Source of the DNA: an uncultured Peptoniphilus sp.
Lineage (GTDB): Bacteria > Bacillota > Clostridia > Tissierellales > Peptoniphilaceae
Assembly (NCBI RefSeq): GCF_943913915.1
Contig: NZ_CALUAA010000001.1
Span: 62,001 to 126,000 of the forward strand
Length of the DNA: 64,000 nt
Reading direction: 5' to 3'
The translations under genes were made by a program, and so were the position numbers. Below, in pieces: positions 53,288 to 62,240 of the stretch (position 1 is its first letter; every line of letters begins with the position of its first letter). The notes below the pieces were generated by a model. It saw only the letters and a program-made list of their open reading frames with translations. It ran no database searches and was not told the origin of the DNA.

Positions 53288-53848
53288 ATGGAGTTTAATG
53301 ATGTAAAACAGGAAATTCGTACGAAGACTCAAAAAACTTTAGAACGCTTAAAGGATGATCTAGGCTCCATTCGCGCCGGTCGCGCAAACCCTAGCTTATT
53401 GGACAGAATTACCGTTGAAGCTTACGGTCAACAAACACCGCTGAATCAAGTGGCGGGAATTACTGCGCCTGAGGCTCGCCTGTTGACCATTCAACCATGG
53501 GATGCATCCCTGATCCCTGCAATCGAAAAAGAGATCTTAAAGTCCGACTTGGGACTCAATCCCTCGAACGATGGAAAGCTCATTCGCCTTGCTATTCCGG
53601 CTTTGACTGAAGAGCGTCGTAAGGAAATGATTAAGGTTGTAGGCAAAGATGCCGAACAATCTAAAGTCGCCGTTCGTAATATTCGGCGCGATGCCATCGA
53701 CATTATTAAAAAAGCTGAAAAGAACAAAGAAATTTCGGAAGACGAACTCAAAGTCTACGAAGAAGAAGTTCAAAAGCTGATCGATACGGCCATTAAAGAC
53801 GTTGATAAGGTTGCTAAGGCAAAAGAAGACGAACTACTTGAAATCTAA
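53288..53848 (+). CDS. frr: Ribosome recycling factor
   Basis: Splits post-termination ribosomes with EF-G. The conserved GSIRAGRANPSLLDRI (about residues 26-41), TPLNQVAGITAPEARLL and the C-terminal helix with VRNIRRDA are typical. Length 186 aa is standard. AAGGAGG precedes the ATG. It ends the rpsB operon at a hairpin. Confidence 0.98.
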   Translation: MEFNDVKQEIRTKTQKTLERLKDDLGSIRAGRANPSLLDRITVEAYGQQTPLNQVAGITAPEARLLTIQPWDASLIPAIEKEILKSDLGLNPSNDGKLIRLAIPALTEERRKEMIKVVGKDAEQSKVAVRNIRRDAIDIIKKAEKNKEISEDELKVYEEEVQKLIDTAIKDVDKVAKAKEDELLEI

Positions 53849-53860
53849 ATAAAACTTAAT

Positions 53861-53892
53861 AGAACCCCCATATGGGGGTTCTTTCTTTTTAG
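53861..53892 (+). terminator. Intrinsic terminator after frr
   Basis: Ten-base-pair arms (53861-53870 with 53873-53882) followed by an interrupted T-rich tract. uppS starts 20 bases after the arms without a promoter, so read-through is likely. Confidence 0.75.
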
Positions 53893-53901
53893 GGGGGGAA
53901 T

Positions 53902-54615
53902 ATGGACTCTGAAAAAAAGGAAATGCCGAAGCATGTAGGCATTATTATGGACGGAAACGGTCGCTGGGCAAAAAAGAGAGGAATGCCGAGGACTTTCGGT
54001 CATAAGGAAGGTGTCAAAAGAGTATTAGATATTGTACGAGAAGCCTATCGTCTTAAAATCCCTTTTTTATCGCTCTATGCCTTTTCTACCGAAAACTGGA
54101 AGCGGCCTCAAAAAGAGATTGATAATTTGATGATACTCTTACAGCGTTTTTTAGTAAAATATATCGACGAGCTGACAGAAAACGGAGTAAATTTAAATAT
54201 AATGGGCGATATTTCCGCTCTTGACGGCAAAACTCGAGAAATGGTGGAAATGGCACTAGACCGAACCTCCCATGGCGATAAAATGACTTTAAATATAGGA
54301 TTAAACTATGGAGGGCAAGACGAAATCGTAAGAGCTGTTCGTCGCATTGCTTCTCTCGTTCAAGAAGGCGCACTGGATCCTGAAGCCGTGGATAAATCGA
54401 TCTTTGAGTCCCATCTATATACAAAGGATCAACCGCCTCTTGATCTTTTAATCCGACCCAGCGGAGAATTGAGGGTGAGTAATTTTATGCTCTATCAAAT
54501 GGCTTACAGTGAGTTTTGGTTCTCCAATGTGCTCTGGCCGGATTTCGATGAAAAAGTATTTAATACCGCCATAGATGATTATCGAACAAGAGACCGAAGA
54601 TTCGGAGGGCTGTAA
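53902..54615 (+). CDS. uppS: Isoprenyl transferase, undecaprenyl diphosphate synthase type
   Basis: Builds C55 undecaprenyl diphosphate, the wall lipid carrier, from FPP and IPP. The diphosphate site HVGIIMDGNGRWAKKRG (residues 11-27), then SLYAFSTENW, are canonical. The C-terminal motif reads RPSGELRVSNF where most family members have RTSGEQRLSNF or RTGGEHRISNF; the catalytic R, E, R and S positions are kept. Length 237 aa. A cluster of G (AGGGGGG) is the SD. Confidence 0.95.
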   Translation: MDSEKKEMPKHVGIIMDGNGRWAKKRGMPRTFGHKEGVKRVLDIVREAYRLKIPFLSLYAFSTENWKRPQKEIDNLMILLQRFLVKYIDELTENGVNLNIMGDISALDGKTREMVEMALDRTSHGDKMTLNIGLNYGGQDEIVRAVRRIASLVQEGALDPEAVDKSIFESHLYTKDQPPLDLLIRPSGELRVSNFMLYQMAYSEFWFSNVLWPDFDEKVFNTAIDDYRTRDRRFGGL

Positions 54616-55385
54616 TGAATAATTTTCTAAAGCGCTCGCTGACGGCTATAGTTTTACTGGCATTACTTGCCGTTATCCTATATTATGGAGGCCACGTCCT
54701 TCGAATCGCCGTCCTCTTATTTTCTCTCGAGCTTTGTCATGAACTTTCTCGCGCTTTCAAGCAAAAAGGACATCACATTCCCGAGCATTATATTCTTCTG
54801 TCGTGTTTTATTCACTTTGCCGTTTTTCTTTTATCCTGGCCTGCTTTTTTAGCGTTTTCCGTATCTACTTTTTTATTGGTACTCTATTATTTAAAGAGCC
54901 CACAGTTTACTTTGGAGGAATTTGGCCTATGCATGTTAATTCTTGTTTATGTGCCTTATTTTCTCTATCCTATATTAAACTTAGACAAGACTTTTTATCT
55001 TTATTTGGTCTTTATTATCGCGATATCCACCGATACCTTTGCCTATTTAACAGGAATGGCGTTCGGGAAACATAAACTTGTCCCTTCCATCAGCCCGAAT
55101 AAAACGGTAGAGGGAGCCGTAGGTGCCGTCGTTTGTACCATTATCGTCGGTTTAATTTACTGTCGATTCGTGGGCATCTCCATTGATTGGATGCACGCTC
55201 TATTTATAGGAATTGCATCTGTTACGGCACAGCTCGGAGATTTGTTCGCCTCTAAAATGAAGCGGGCTACCGGTATAAAAGATTACGGCCACATGCTACC
55301 CGGTCACGGCGGATTTATGGATCGCTTCGACAGTATTTTAATGATTATACCGATGGTGTATATGCTCTATCGGTTTCCCCTTTAG
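54615..55385 (+). CDS. cdsA: Phosphatidate cytidylyltransferase
   Basis: Integral membrane enzyme making CDP-diacylglycerol from phosphatidate and CTP. About seven hydrophobic segments precede the C-terminal signature (GDLFASKMKRATGIKDYG, then LPGHGGFMDRFDS), with ISPNKTVEGAVG ahead of it. Length 256 aa is normal. It shares one base with uppS and is eight bases from rseP; dxr, which usually lies between them, is absent. Confidence 0.96.
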   Translation: MNNFLKRSLTAIVLLALLAVILYYGGHVLRIAVLLFSLELCHELSRAFKQKGHHIPEHYILLSCFIHFAVFLLSWPAFLAFSVSTFLLVLYYLKSPQFTLEEFGLCMLILVYVPYFLYPILNLDKTFYLYLVFIIAISTDTFAYLTGMAFGKHKLVPSISPNKTVEGAVGAVVCTIIVGLIYCRFVGISIDWMHALFIGIASVTAQLGDLFASKMKRATGIKDYGHMLPGHGGFMDRFDSILMIIPMVYMLYRFPL

Positions 55386-55393
55386 GAGGTTTT

Positions 55394-56392
55394 ATGGCAA
55401 GTTTATTAGGTTCTATATTTGTATTTGTTTTGATTATCGGCCTACATGAGTTCGGTCATTTCGGTATGGCGAAACTTGTGGGGATTCGCGTCAACGAATA
55501 CTCCATCGGCATGGGACCTTTGCTTTTTAGGAAACAAAAAAATGAAACGCAATACAGCTTAAGGGCCCTCCCACTAGGTGGATATGTTGCCATGGAAGGG
55601 GAGGAGGATGACTCCGATGATCCGCGCAGCTTCAATAATGCCGGACTTTCCCAAAGAGCCGCTGTCATCGCAAGCGGAGCGGCAATGAATTTTGTGCTCG
55701 CCATTGTGGGATTCATGCTTTTTACGCTTATCAGCGGCTATCCGACTCAAACTGTGGGAGAAGTTCTTCCCGGTACGCCTGCTATGACATCAGGTATTGA
55801 AAAAGGTGATGTCCTCTTATCGGTTAATCACAAGAAGGTAGAGGACTGGAATGAGTTTTCAATGCGCATTGCGGAATCGAAAGAAGAGGTTACCGTAGGA
55901 TATAAGCGCGACGGAAAAGAGCGGGAAGTTAAATTGACTCCCTCTGTAAAAGACGGACGACGCTTTATCGGTATCAAACCTGAAAGCGAACGCCATCCCC
56001 TGCGCTCCGTTAAAGAGGGCTTTACCATGACAGGTAAAGTAGTCGTTACGATCTTCGACGTACTCGGACAGTTATTTACAGGGGATCTTGGAGTAGATAA
56101 ACTCTCAGGACCTGTCGGTGTTGTAAAAGTTATCGGCGATTCGGCAAAATTCGGATTCGGATCTCTCATGTTTATCATGGCTTATATTTCGGCGAATCTC
56201 GGGGTGATGAACTTGCTACCGATTCCTGCACTGGATGGTGGTAAACTTCTCTTTATTTTAATCGAGGCAATAACCGGCAGGCCGGTTAATAAAAAAATAG
56301 AAATGATTTTATCGTTTATTAGTTTTGCGCTCTTAATCGGACTTATGATTTATGTTACGATATTTGGAGATATAGCCCGCTTTATAAACTAG
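55394..56392 (+). CDS. rseP: RIP zinc metalloprotease RseP
   Basis: Intramembrane site-2 protease that cleaves anti-sigma factors and signal-peptide remnants. HEFGH is at residues 18-22 in the first TM helix, one PDZ domain spans about 110-180, and LLPIPALDGGKLL holds the third zinc ligand. At 332 aa it has one PDZ rather than the two of E. coli RseP. AGGAGG precedes the ATG. A second, PDZ-less S2P is at 4186. Confidence 0.96.
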   Translation: MASLLGSIFVFVLIIGLHEFGHFGMAKLVGIRVNEYSIGMGPLLFRKQKNETQYSLRALPLGGYVAMEGEEDDSDDPRSFNNAGLSQRAAVIASGAAMNFVLAIVGFMLFTLISGYPTQTVGEVLPGTPAMTSGIEKGDVLLSVNHKKVEDWNEFSMRIAESKEEVTVGYKRDGKEREVKLTPSVKDGRRFIGIKPESERHPLRSVKEGFTMTGKVVVTIFDVLGQLFTGDLGVDKLSGPVGVVKVIGDSAKFGFGSLMFIMAYISANLGVMNLLPIPALDGGKLLFILIEAITGRPVNKKIEMILSFISFALLIGLMIYVTIFGDIARFIN

Positions 56393-56407
56393 AAAGGACG
56401 ACCTTCT

Positions 56408-57466
56408 TTGGCAAATTATACGAGACAAATTGCAGTAGGCGATGTACTTATCGGCGGAGGGGCGCCTGTAAGTATTCAATCTATGACCAATACAAAAACG
56501 AAGGATATTCGGAGTACCATCGCTCAGGTAAAATCACTTGAAGCTGCAGGATGCGATATTATCCGCATGGCCATCAACGACGAAGATGATGCCAAAGCAT
56601 TGGATACCATTATTCCTTCTATATCAATTCCTGTTATCGCCGATATTCAATACGACTACCGTCTGGCACTTTACGCTATGGAACACCACGTTCACGGTCT
56701 TCGATTGAATCCCGGAAATATTGGGGAGAAGTGGAAGGTAAAAGAAGTTGCAGAAGCAGCCAAAGCTGAAGGAATTTCCATTCGTGTCGGCGTCAACTCA
56801 GGATCGGTGAAGGAGGAGTTTATAGAAAAAATGGGTGGCGTCAACCCCGATTCCATAGTGGCTTCAGCCCTTGAGCAGATCAATATTTTAGAAAGCTATG
56901 GACTTGACGCCATCAAAGTTTCGCTAAAATCTTCAAGTGTTCGCCAATCGGTAGAATCTTATCGTACGTTTAAAAAGGTTTCGGATTATCCGCTCCACTT
57001 AGGTATTACCGAAGCGGGCTCAAGGATGAACGGTATCGTCAAGTCCTCCGTGGGGATCGGTTCTTTGCTTCTCGACGATATCGGCGATACCATACGCGTC
57101 TCGTTAACGGGGGATCCGGTAGACGAGGTACTATGTGCTAAATCGATCTTAAAGAGCATAGGGCTTCGAAGTGACGGTATCGATTTTATTTCCTGCCCGA
57201 CCTGCGGTAGAACCGAGATCGATTTAATTTCAATTGCCGAAGAGGCGGAAGATCGCTTGGCCAATGTCGATTTCCAAGGGAAAATCGCCATTATGGGTTG
57301 CCGAGTCAACGGGCCCGGAGAGGCAAAAGGAGCGGATTACGGTATTACAGGAGGAAACGGCCGCGGCGTCATCTTCAAAAAAGGCGAAGTTGTGCGTTCG
57401 GTACCGGAGGAAGCTCTGCTGGATGAATTAATTGATTTAATAGAGAGGGATCAACGTGAAGCGTGA
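56408..57466 (+). CDS. ispG: 4-hydroxy-3-methylbut-2-en-1-yl diphosphate synthase (flavodoxin)
   Basis: Penultimate MEP pathway enzyme, an Fe-S protein converting MEcPP to HMB-PP. GGGAPVSIQSMTNTKT (about residues 16-31) is the family start; the cluster ligands are CPTCGR and MGCRVNGPGEAKGADYG. Length 352 aa is the short bacterial form without the A* insert. The start is TTG at 56408 with AGGACG upstream. Its product is used by IspH at 9714. It overlaps polC by 11 bases. Confidence 0.96.
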   Translation: MANYTRQIAVGDVLIGGGAPVSIQSMTNTKTKDIRSTIAQVKSLEAAGCDIIRMAINDEDDAKALDTIIPSISIPVIADIQYDYRLALYAMEHHVHGLRLNPGNIGEKWKVKEVAEAAKAEGISIRVGVNSGSVKEEFIEKMGGVNPDSIVASALEQINILESYGLDAIKVSLKSSSVRQSVESYRTFKKVSDYPLHLGITEAGSRMNGIVKSSVGIGSLLLDDIGDTIRVSLTGDPVDEVLCAKSILKSIGLRSDGIDFISCPTCGRTEIDLISIAEEAEDRLANVDFQGKIAIMGCRVNGPGEAKGADYGITGGNGRGVIFKKGEVVRSVPEEALLDELIDLIERDQREA

Positions 57467-60400
57467 GAACAGCTATCCATCAGAAAAACATCTGATGGAT
57501 TTTCTTTTATCAGAGAATCTTCAAATTAATAAATTAATTTATAATCGAAAAAAAAGGAGGATTACCATCCTTACCGATGGAGAAGAAAGTGAACAGTGGC
57601 ATGAACTGAAAAAAAGAGTGGCTTCTTGTTATGACGGTATGGATGTCGTTTTATCTTTTAAAAAAGGGGCGAAAGAAAAAAGGCAAATGACAGAGGGAGA
57701 ACTCTTTCAATGGATTTTGAAGCACCTGCCCTCCGGAGAAGGTTGGCTCAGTGAAGAATCTTTCACCTTAGAATCAGGAAGTCTCACCATTCGTGTACCC
57801 AATCATACGGTGGAGAGAAATATTCAATCTCTAAAATTAGATCAACTTCTCTTAAAAGAAACCGGAGAGATGTATCACATCCGCTGCGAATGCGATGACA
57901 ACGGCTTTGAACTTCACGAACTTAGTCAACTGATCGATGAAGAAGAGCTCGAATTCCGGGAAACATTCGAAGAGACCGTGATCCGTACGGTGGAAACATC
58001 CATACAGGAAGATAAAAAAACCGTCTATACTTTTGGGAAAAATAAATTTGAAGGGAACGTTCCGCTTTCTCAATGTCGAGTAGGAGAGACAGTTACGATT
58101 TCGGGTACTGTTTTTGCCGTGGATTCACGTCCGATAAAAAACGACAAAACGCTCTTTATTCTTTCCGTCTACGACGGCAGCGACAGCCGCAATGTGAAGG
58201 CCTTCGTCAAGAATAAGGAGGCGGAGGACTTTGTCTCCACTTTTAAAGTAAATAGCGCCATAGAAGTTTACGGTAAATTTGAGTTCGACAGTTTCGAGCG
58301 AAATGAAAGTATTATGGCGCGAAACATTAAATCGTCATTTAAATCGTCTCCTGAAGACAGAAGCTCGAAAAAACGCGTCGAACTTCACGTTCACACAAAA
58401 ATGAGCAATACTGACGGCACCCATACCATCGATGACTTTGCAAAGCGCGCCAAAACCTGGGGCCATGGGGCTATTGCTATAACCGATGACAATGTGGTGC
58501 AAGGTTATCCCGAGGCGATGCAGGCAGCCAAGAAACACGATATTCGTATGTTGTACGGTATCGATGCAGATGTTATCGACGACGATGAAAAGATTTTTAA
58601 AAATCCCTGCAATACAGACTATGGTCCAAGTTTTGTAGTATTTGACCTTGAGACGACCGGATTTTCTCCTCGTTACGATGAAATCACGGAAATCGGGGCT
58701 GTAAAAATTGAAAACGGGAGAATTATCGACCGTTTCTCAACATTTGTAAATCCACTGAGGCCTATTCCGCCAAAGATCGTGGAGCTCACCAATATTACGG
58801 ATGAAATGGTCTCGGATGCACCGACTGTGGATGTTGCCCTCCCTCTTTTTGAAGACTTTATCGGCGACAGTATTTTGGTGGCGCATAACGCCTCCTTCGA
58901 CTCCCGTTTTATCGAGTTCAGAAGAAAAGATAAGGCAAACTACCCCACAATCGATACACTTTTACTCTCCCAATGTTTAGATTTAAAGGTTAAGAACTAT
59001 AAACTGGCGACATTAGCCAAACGATTCGGAATCAATCTGCAAGGTGCTCACCGCGCAGTCAACGACGCGGAGGCAACCGCCGAGCTGTTCCTGCATTTAA
59101 AACGTCTGGCTGAAAAAGAAGGTATTCTTTCTCCTCAGGATTATAATCAATTAAAACATCCCGAGCCGCAAAAACTATTTCCTACGAGACTTACGATTTT
59201 TCCGAAAACATTGGAAGGACTGACGACTCTCTATCGTTTGATTTCCCAGTCTCATATGGAAACATTTTATCGTACGCCTCGTATACTAAAGAGCGAAATC
59301 AATAAACATCGGGAGGACTTTGTTATCGGAAGCGGCGGTGAACAGGGTCTTTTAATAGACAGTTATCTGCGCGGAGCTGATGATGAAGAGCTTTCGAAGA
59401 TTATCAAATCTGTTAGTTTTGTAGAAGTAGCGCCGCCGAAACGTTACGGAAAAAGTTATCTCGACGGGCTGTTGAGAAATGAAGAAGACGCAGAAGAGAT
59501 GATCAAACACTTATTGAAACTTGCCGATGCGTGTGACGTGCCCGTAGTGGCGTCGAATAATGTTCGCTACCTGGATCCCGAAGATGAGATTTATCTGAAA
59601 ATCTTAGAACATTCCAAATTCAGGGGTCGTTCTTTCGGAAATGGGAAAGCTTACTTTATGTCTACGGAAGAAATGCTTCGCGCTTTCGATTTTCTGGACG
59701 ATCGAGGAGAGGAGATTGTCATCGATAATCCGAAGTTAATCTGCGATAGCATCGAAGAATTTCCCCCTATTCCCTCCGGGAAGTTCCCGCCTAAAATTGA
59801 AAATGCCGATGTGGATTTAAAAAACGATGCGGTCAATCGAGCAAAAGAAATTTACGGCGATCCTCTGCCCGAGATCGTCGCCGATCGCCTTCATACAGAG
59901 CTTGACAGCATTATAGGGAACGGCTACGCCGTTATGTATCGAATCGCCCAACAGTTAGTACAGAAATCTAATGATGACGGCTTCTACGTTGGTTCACGAG
60001 GCTCTGTAGGCTCTTCTTTTGTAGCGACGATGACGGGGATTACAGAGGTCAATCCCTTGGCACCCCACTATGTTTGTCCGAAATGTCGCCACAGCGAATT
60101 TGTAGAAGACAAACAATACAGTACGGGCTTTGACCTACCGAAAAAATCTTGTCCACACTGCGGTACGGAGTTAATTCGTGACGGTCATAAGATTCCCTTT
60201 GAGGTATTTTTGGGATTTTACGGCGATAAAGAGCCGGATATTGATTTAAACTTTGCAGGAGAGTACCAACCGAAAGCCCATCAGTTTATCGAAGATTATT
60301 TCGGAGAAGGCTTTGTATTTCGCGCCGGCACAATCGGCACCCTTGCGGAAAAAACAGCATTCGGTCTCGTTAAGAAGTACTTGGAAGAAAATGATATTGT

Positions 60401-61682
60401 CCGAAATCCCGTAGATATTATGCGCCTTGCCAAGGGTATCGAAGGAGCTAAACGCACCAGTGGTCAGCACCCGGGCGGTATTATGATCGTACCGAAAGAT
60501 AACGACATTCATCACTTTACGCCCATTCAATATCCGGCAGATGAAAAGAAGAAAAATGTTATCACTACGCATTTCGATTATCATTCTATTAGTGAAAATA
60601 TTTTAAAACTGGATATTCTCGGTCATGATGCCCCTTCCATTTTGCGTATGCTGGAAGATATGACTGGCGTGGATATGAATGAAGTGGATATAAACGATGC
60701 AAATGTTATGAGTCTTTTTACAAGCATGGACGCTCTTAAGGCCGATGAAACGATCTTTCACTTCGATACGGGGACATTAGGTATCCCCGAGTTCGGAACA
60801 GATTTCGTCGTTCGGATGCTCTTAGATACAAAACCTGATACGTTCGGCGCCCTCGTGAACATCTCAGGCCTTTCACACGGTACCGATGTATGGACAGGCA
60901 ACGCACAGGATCTTGTACATTCAAAGAAAGCGACGATTTCAGAAGTTATCAGTACACGAGAGGATATTATGAACTATCTGATCATTGCCGGTGCTGAAAA
61001 TAAAGTGGCTTTCGATACTATGGAAGCCGTGCGAAAGGGCAGGGGACTCCCTGAAAAATACATGGATGTCTTGAAAACACTCGATGTACCCGACTGGTAT
61101 TTTGAAAGTTGTGAAAAGATAAAATACATGTTCCCCAGAGCCCACGCCGTAGCCTACGTCATGACAAGTATTCGTATTGCCTGGTATAAGGTTTACTATC
61201 CCTTGGCTTTTTACGCCGCTTATTTCACTACAAAACTTAATGATTTAAACGGAGACCTTTTAATTCAAGGGATTGATGGTGTTAAACGACGAATGCAAAA
61301 TATTAAAAACCTGGGAGATGAGGCATCGAAGAAGGAGCAAGATGAAGCATCGATTTTAAGAGCGGTACTCGAAATGTTCGCACGGGGATATGAATTTGAG
61401 TCTATCCGTTTAGGCAAATCCCATTACGATCGATTCGGAATTGATGAAGGTAAAGTTATTATTCCTATAAGCTCTCTACCCGGAATCGGCAAGACAATCG
61501 CCAAGGAAATTTACAGCGAGTATCAAAAGGCCCCCTTCTTATCGATAGAGGAAATGATCAAACGAACGGGAGCTTCTAAAACGGTTGTGGAAGCCTTAAC
61601 GCGTCATGGAGCATTGAGTGGAATCCCTAAAGATAACCAGTTAAGTATGCTGGACTTAGTTGGATCTGAAGCTAATTTATGA
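57456..61682 (+). CDS. polC: DNA polymerase III subunit alpha, Gram-positive PolC type
   Basis: Replicative polymerase with built-in proofreading. Order: N-terminal domain, OB fold (about 190-300), PHP domain (about 305-390 and 590-790) with an inserted DEDDh exonuclease (VVFDLETTGF near 390, HNASFDSRF, HRAVNDAEATAEL), zinc site CPKCRH...CPHCG near 875-905, and polymerase core with PDIDLNFAGE. The C-terminus NQLSML is a probable beta-clamp motif. Two PHP metal ligands are changed: TDD at 343-345 where TDH is usual, and NVRY (R704) where NVHY is usual. Start is GTG at 57456 with GAGAGGGA; 1408 aa is normal. Confidence 0.98.
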   Translation: MKRENSYPSEKHLMDFLLSENLQINKLIYNRKKRRITILTDGEESEQWHELKKRVASCYDGMDVVLSFKKGAKEKRQMTEGELFQWILKHLPSGEGWLSEESFTLESGSLTIRVPNHTVERNIQSLKLDQLLLKETGEMYHIRCECDDNGFELHELSQLIDEEELEFRETFEETVIRTVETSIQEDKKTVYTFGKNKFEGNVPLSQCRVGETVTISGTVFAVDSRPIKNDKTLFILSVYDGSDSRNVKAFVKNKEAEDFVSTFKVNSAIEVYGKFEFDSFERNESIMARNIKSSFKSSPEDRSSKKRVELHVHTKMSNTDGTHTIDDFAKRAKTWGHGAIAITDDNVVQGYPEAMQAAKKHDIRMLYGIDADVIDDDEKIFKNPCNTDYGPSFVVFDLETTGFSPRYDEITEIGAVKIENGRIIDRFSTFVNPLRPIPPKIVELTNITDEMVSDAPTVDVALPLFEDFIGDSILVAHNASFDSRFIEFRRKDKANYPTIDTLLLSQCLDLKVKNYKLATLAKRFGINLQGAHRAVNDAEATAELFLHLKRLAEKEGILSPQDYNQLKHPEPQKLFPTRLTIFPKTLEGLTTLYRLISQSHMETFYRTPRILKSEINKHREDFVIGSGGEQGLLIDSYLRGADDEELSKIIKSVSFVEVAPPKRYGKSYLDGLLRNEEDAEEMIKHLLKLADACDVPVVASNNVRYLDPEDEIYLKILEHSKFRGRSFGNGKAYFMSTEEMLRAFDFLDDRGEEIVIDNPKLICDSIEEFPPIPSGKFPPKIENADVDLKNDAVNRAKEIYGDPLPEIVADRLHTELDSIIGNGYAVMYRIAQQLVQKSNDDGFYVGSRGSVGSSFVATMTGITEVNPLAPHYVCPKCRHSEFVEDKQYSTGFDLPKKSCPHCGTELIRDGHKIPFEVFLGFYGDKEPDIDLNFAGEYQPKAHQFIEDYFGEGFVFRAGTIGTLAEKTAFGLVKKYLEENDIVRNPVDIMRLAKGIEGAKRTSGQHPGGIMIVPKDNDIHHFTPIQYPADEKKKNVITTHFDYHSISENILKLDILGHDAPSILRMLEDMTGVDMNEVDINDANVMSLFTSMDALKADETIFHFDTGTLGIPEFGTDFVVRMLLDTKPDTFGALVNISGLSHGTDVWTGNAQDLVHSKKATISEVISTREDIMNYLIIAGAENKVAFDTMEAVRKGRGLPEKYMDVLKTLDVPDWYFESCEKIKYMFPRAHAVAYVMTSIRIAWYKVYYPLAFYAAYFTTKLNDLNGDLLIQGIDGVKRRMQNIKNLGDEASKKEQDEASILRAVLEMFARGYEFESIRLGKSHYDRFGIDEGKVIIPISSLPGIGKTIAKEIYSEYQKAPFLSIEEMIKRTGASKTVVEALTRHGALSGIPKDNQLSMLDLVGSEANL

Positions 61683-61688
61683 TACAAT
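61660..61688 (+). promoter_or_regulatory. Promoter of the rimP-nusA operon, overlapping polC end
   Basis: TTGGAT (61660-61665), 17-base spacer, TACAAT (61683-61688) with TGA just before it (the polC stop codon), an extended -10. Transcripts would start near 61695, ahead of the terminator-like hairpin. Confidence 0.6.
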
Positions 61689-61719
61689 GGTTGAAAGAAA
61701 GAGAAAGATAGACGTTTAG

Positions 61720-61750
61720 AACTAGAGTGGGGCCCCCACTCTAGTTTTTT
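61720..61750 (+). terminator. Terminator hairpin in the rimP-nusA leader
   Basis: A perfect inverted repeat (61720-61730 with 61736-61746, GC-rich at the loop) is followed by T to 61750. It terminates polC transcription but also lies downstream of the promoter at 61660, so it may act as an attenuator of rimP-nusA-infB. Confidence 0.88.
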
Positions 61751-61765
61751 ATGGGAGGTGAGTTC

Positions 61766-62224
61766 TTGAAGCGTCCTCAAGTACGTGAAGAAATTGTTCG
61801 TGCTGCTGAAGTTGCTGCAGAAGAACGCGGGTATGAAATTGTAGAAGTCGAGATTACCAAGAAACAACCGACGCGCATCATTGTTACGGTTTTCCGTAAA
61901 AAAGGCGTCAATATAGACGATTGTGCGGAAATATCTCGCGCTATTAACGACAGTATTGACGACGACCTTATTCAAGGTCAGTATACGCTGGAAGTACAAT
62001 CTCCCGGTTTAGACAGGCCGATTCGGACGAAAGATGATTATCGGCGGAACTTAGGTAATAAGGTGGAAGTTCATCTTTATAAAAAAGTCAATGATAAGAA
62101 AGATTTTATTGGAATTTTGACGGATTATGGAGACGAGACTGTCGACATCCGTGAAGAGAGCGGAGAAACTGTCACTTTCGATTCAAAATCCATCTCATTA
62201 ATGCGACAGGTCATTGAATTTTAG
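61766..62224 (+). CDS. rimP: Ribosome maturation factor RimP
   Basis: Assists 30S subunit maturation. The N-terminal domain with ERGYEIVEVEI and the LEVQSPGLDRPIRTKDDYRR motif (about residues 75-94) are diagnostic; a C-terminal SH3-like domain follows. I chose TTG at 61766, four bases after GGGAGGTGAG; the in-frame ATG at 61751 abuts that SD and would leave none for itself. About 152 aa. First gene of rimP-nusA-ylxR-infB. Confidence 0.92.
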   Translation: MKRPQVREEIVRAAEVAAEERGYEIVEVEITKKQPTRIIVTVFRKKGVNIDDCAEISRAINDSIDDDLIQGQYTLEVQSPGLDRPIRTKDDYRRNLGNKVEVHLYKKVNDKKDFIGILTDYGDETVDIREESGETVTFDSKSISLMRQVIEF

Positions 62225-62240
62225 GAGGCAGTTGAAAAGA

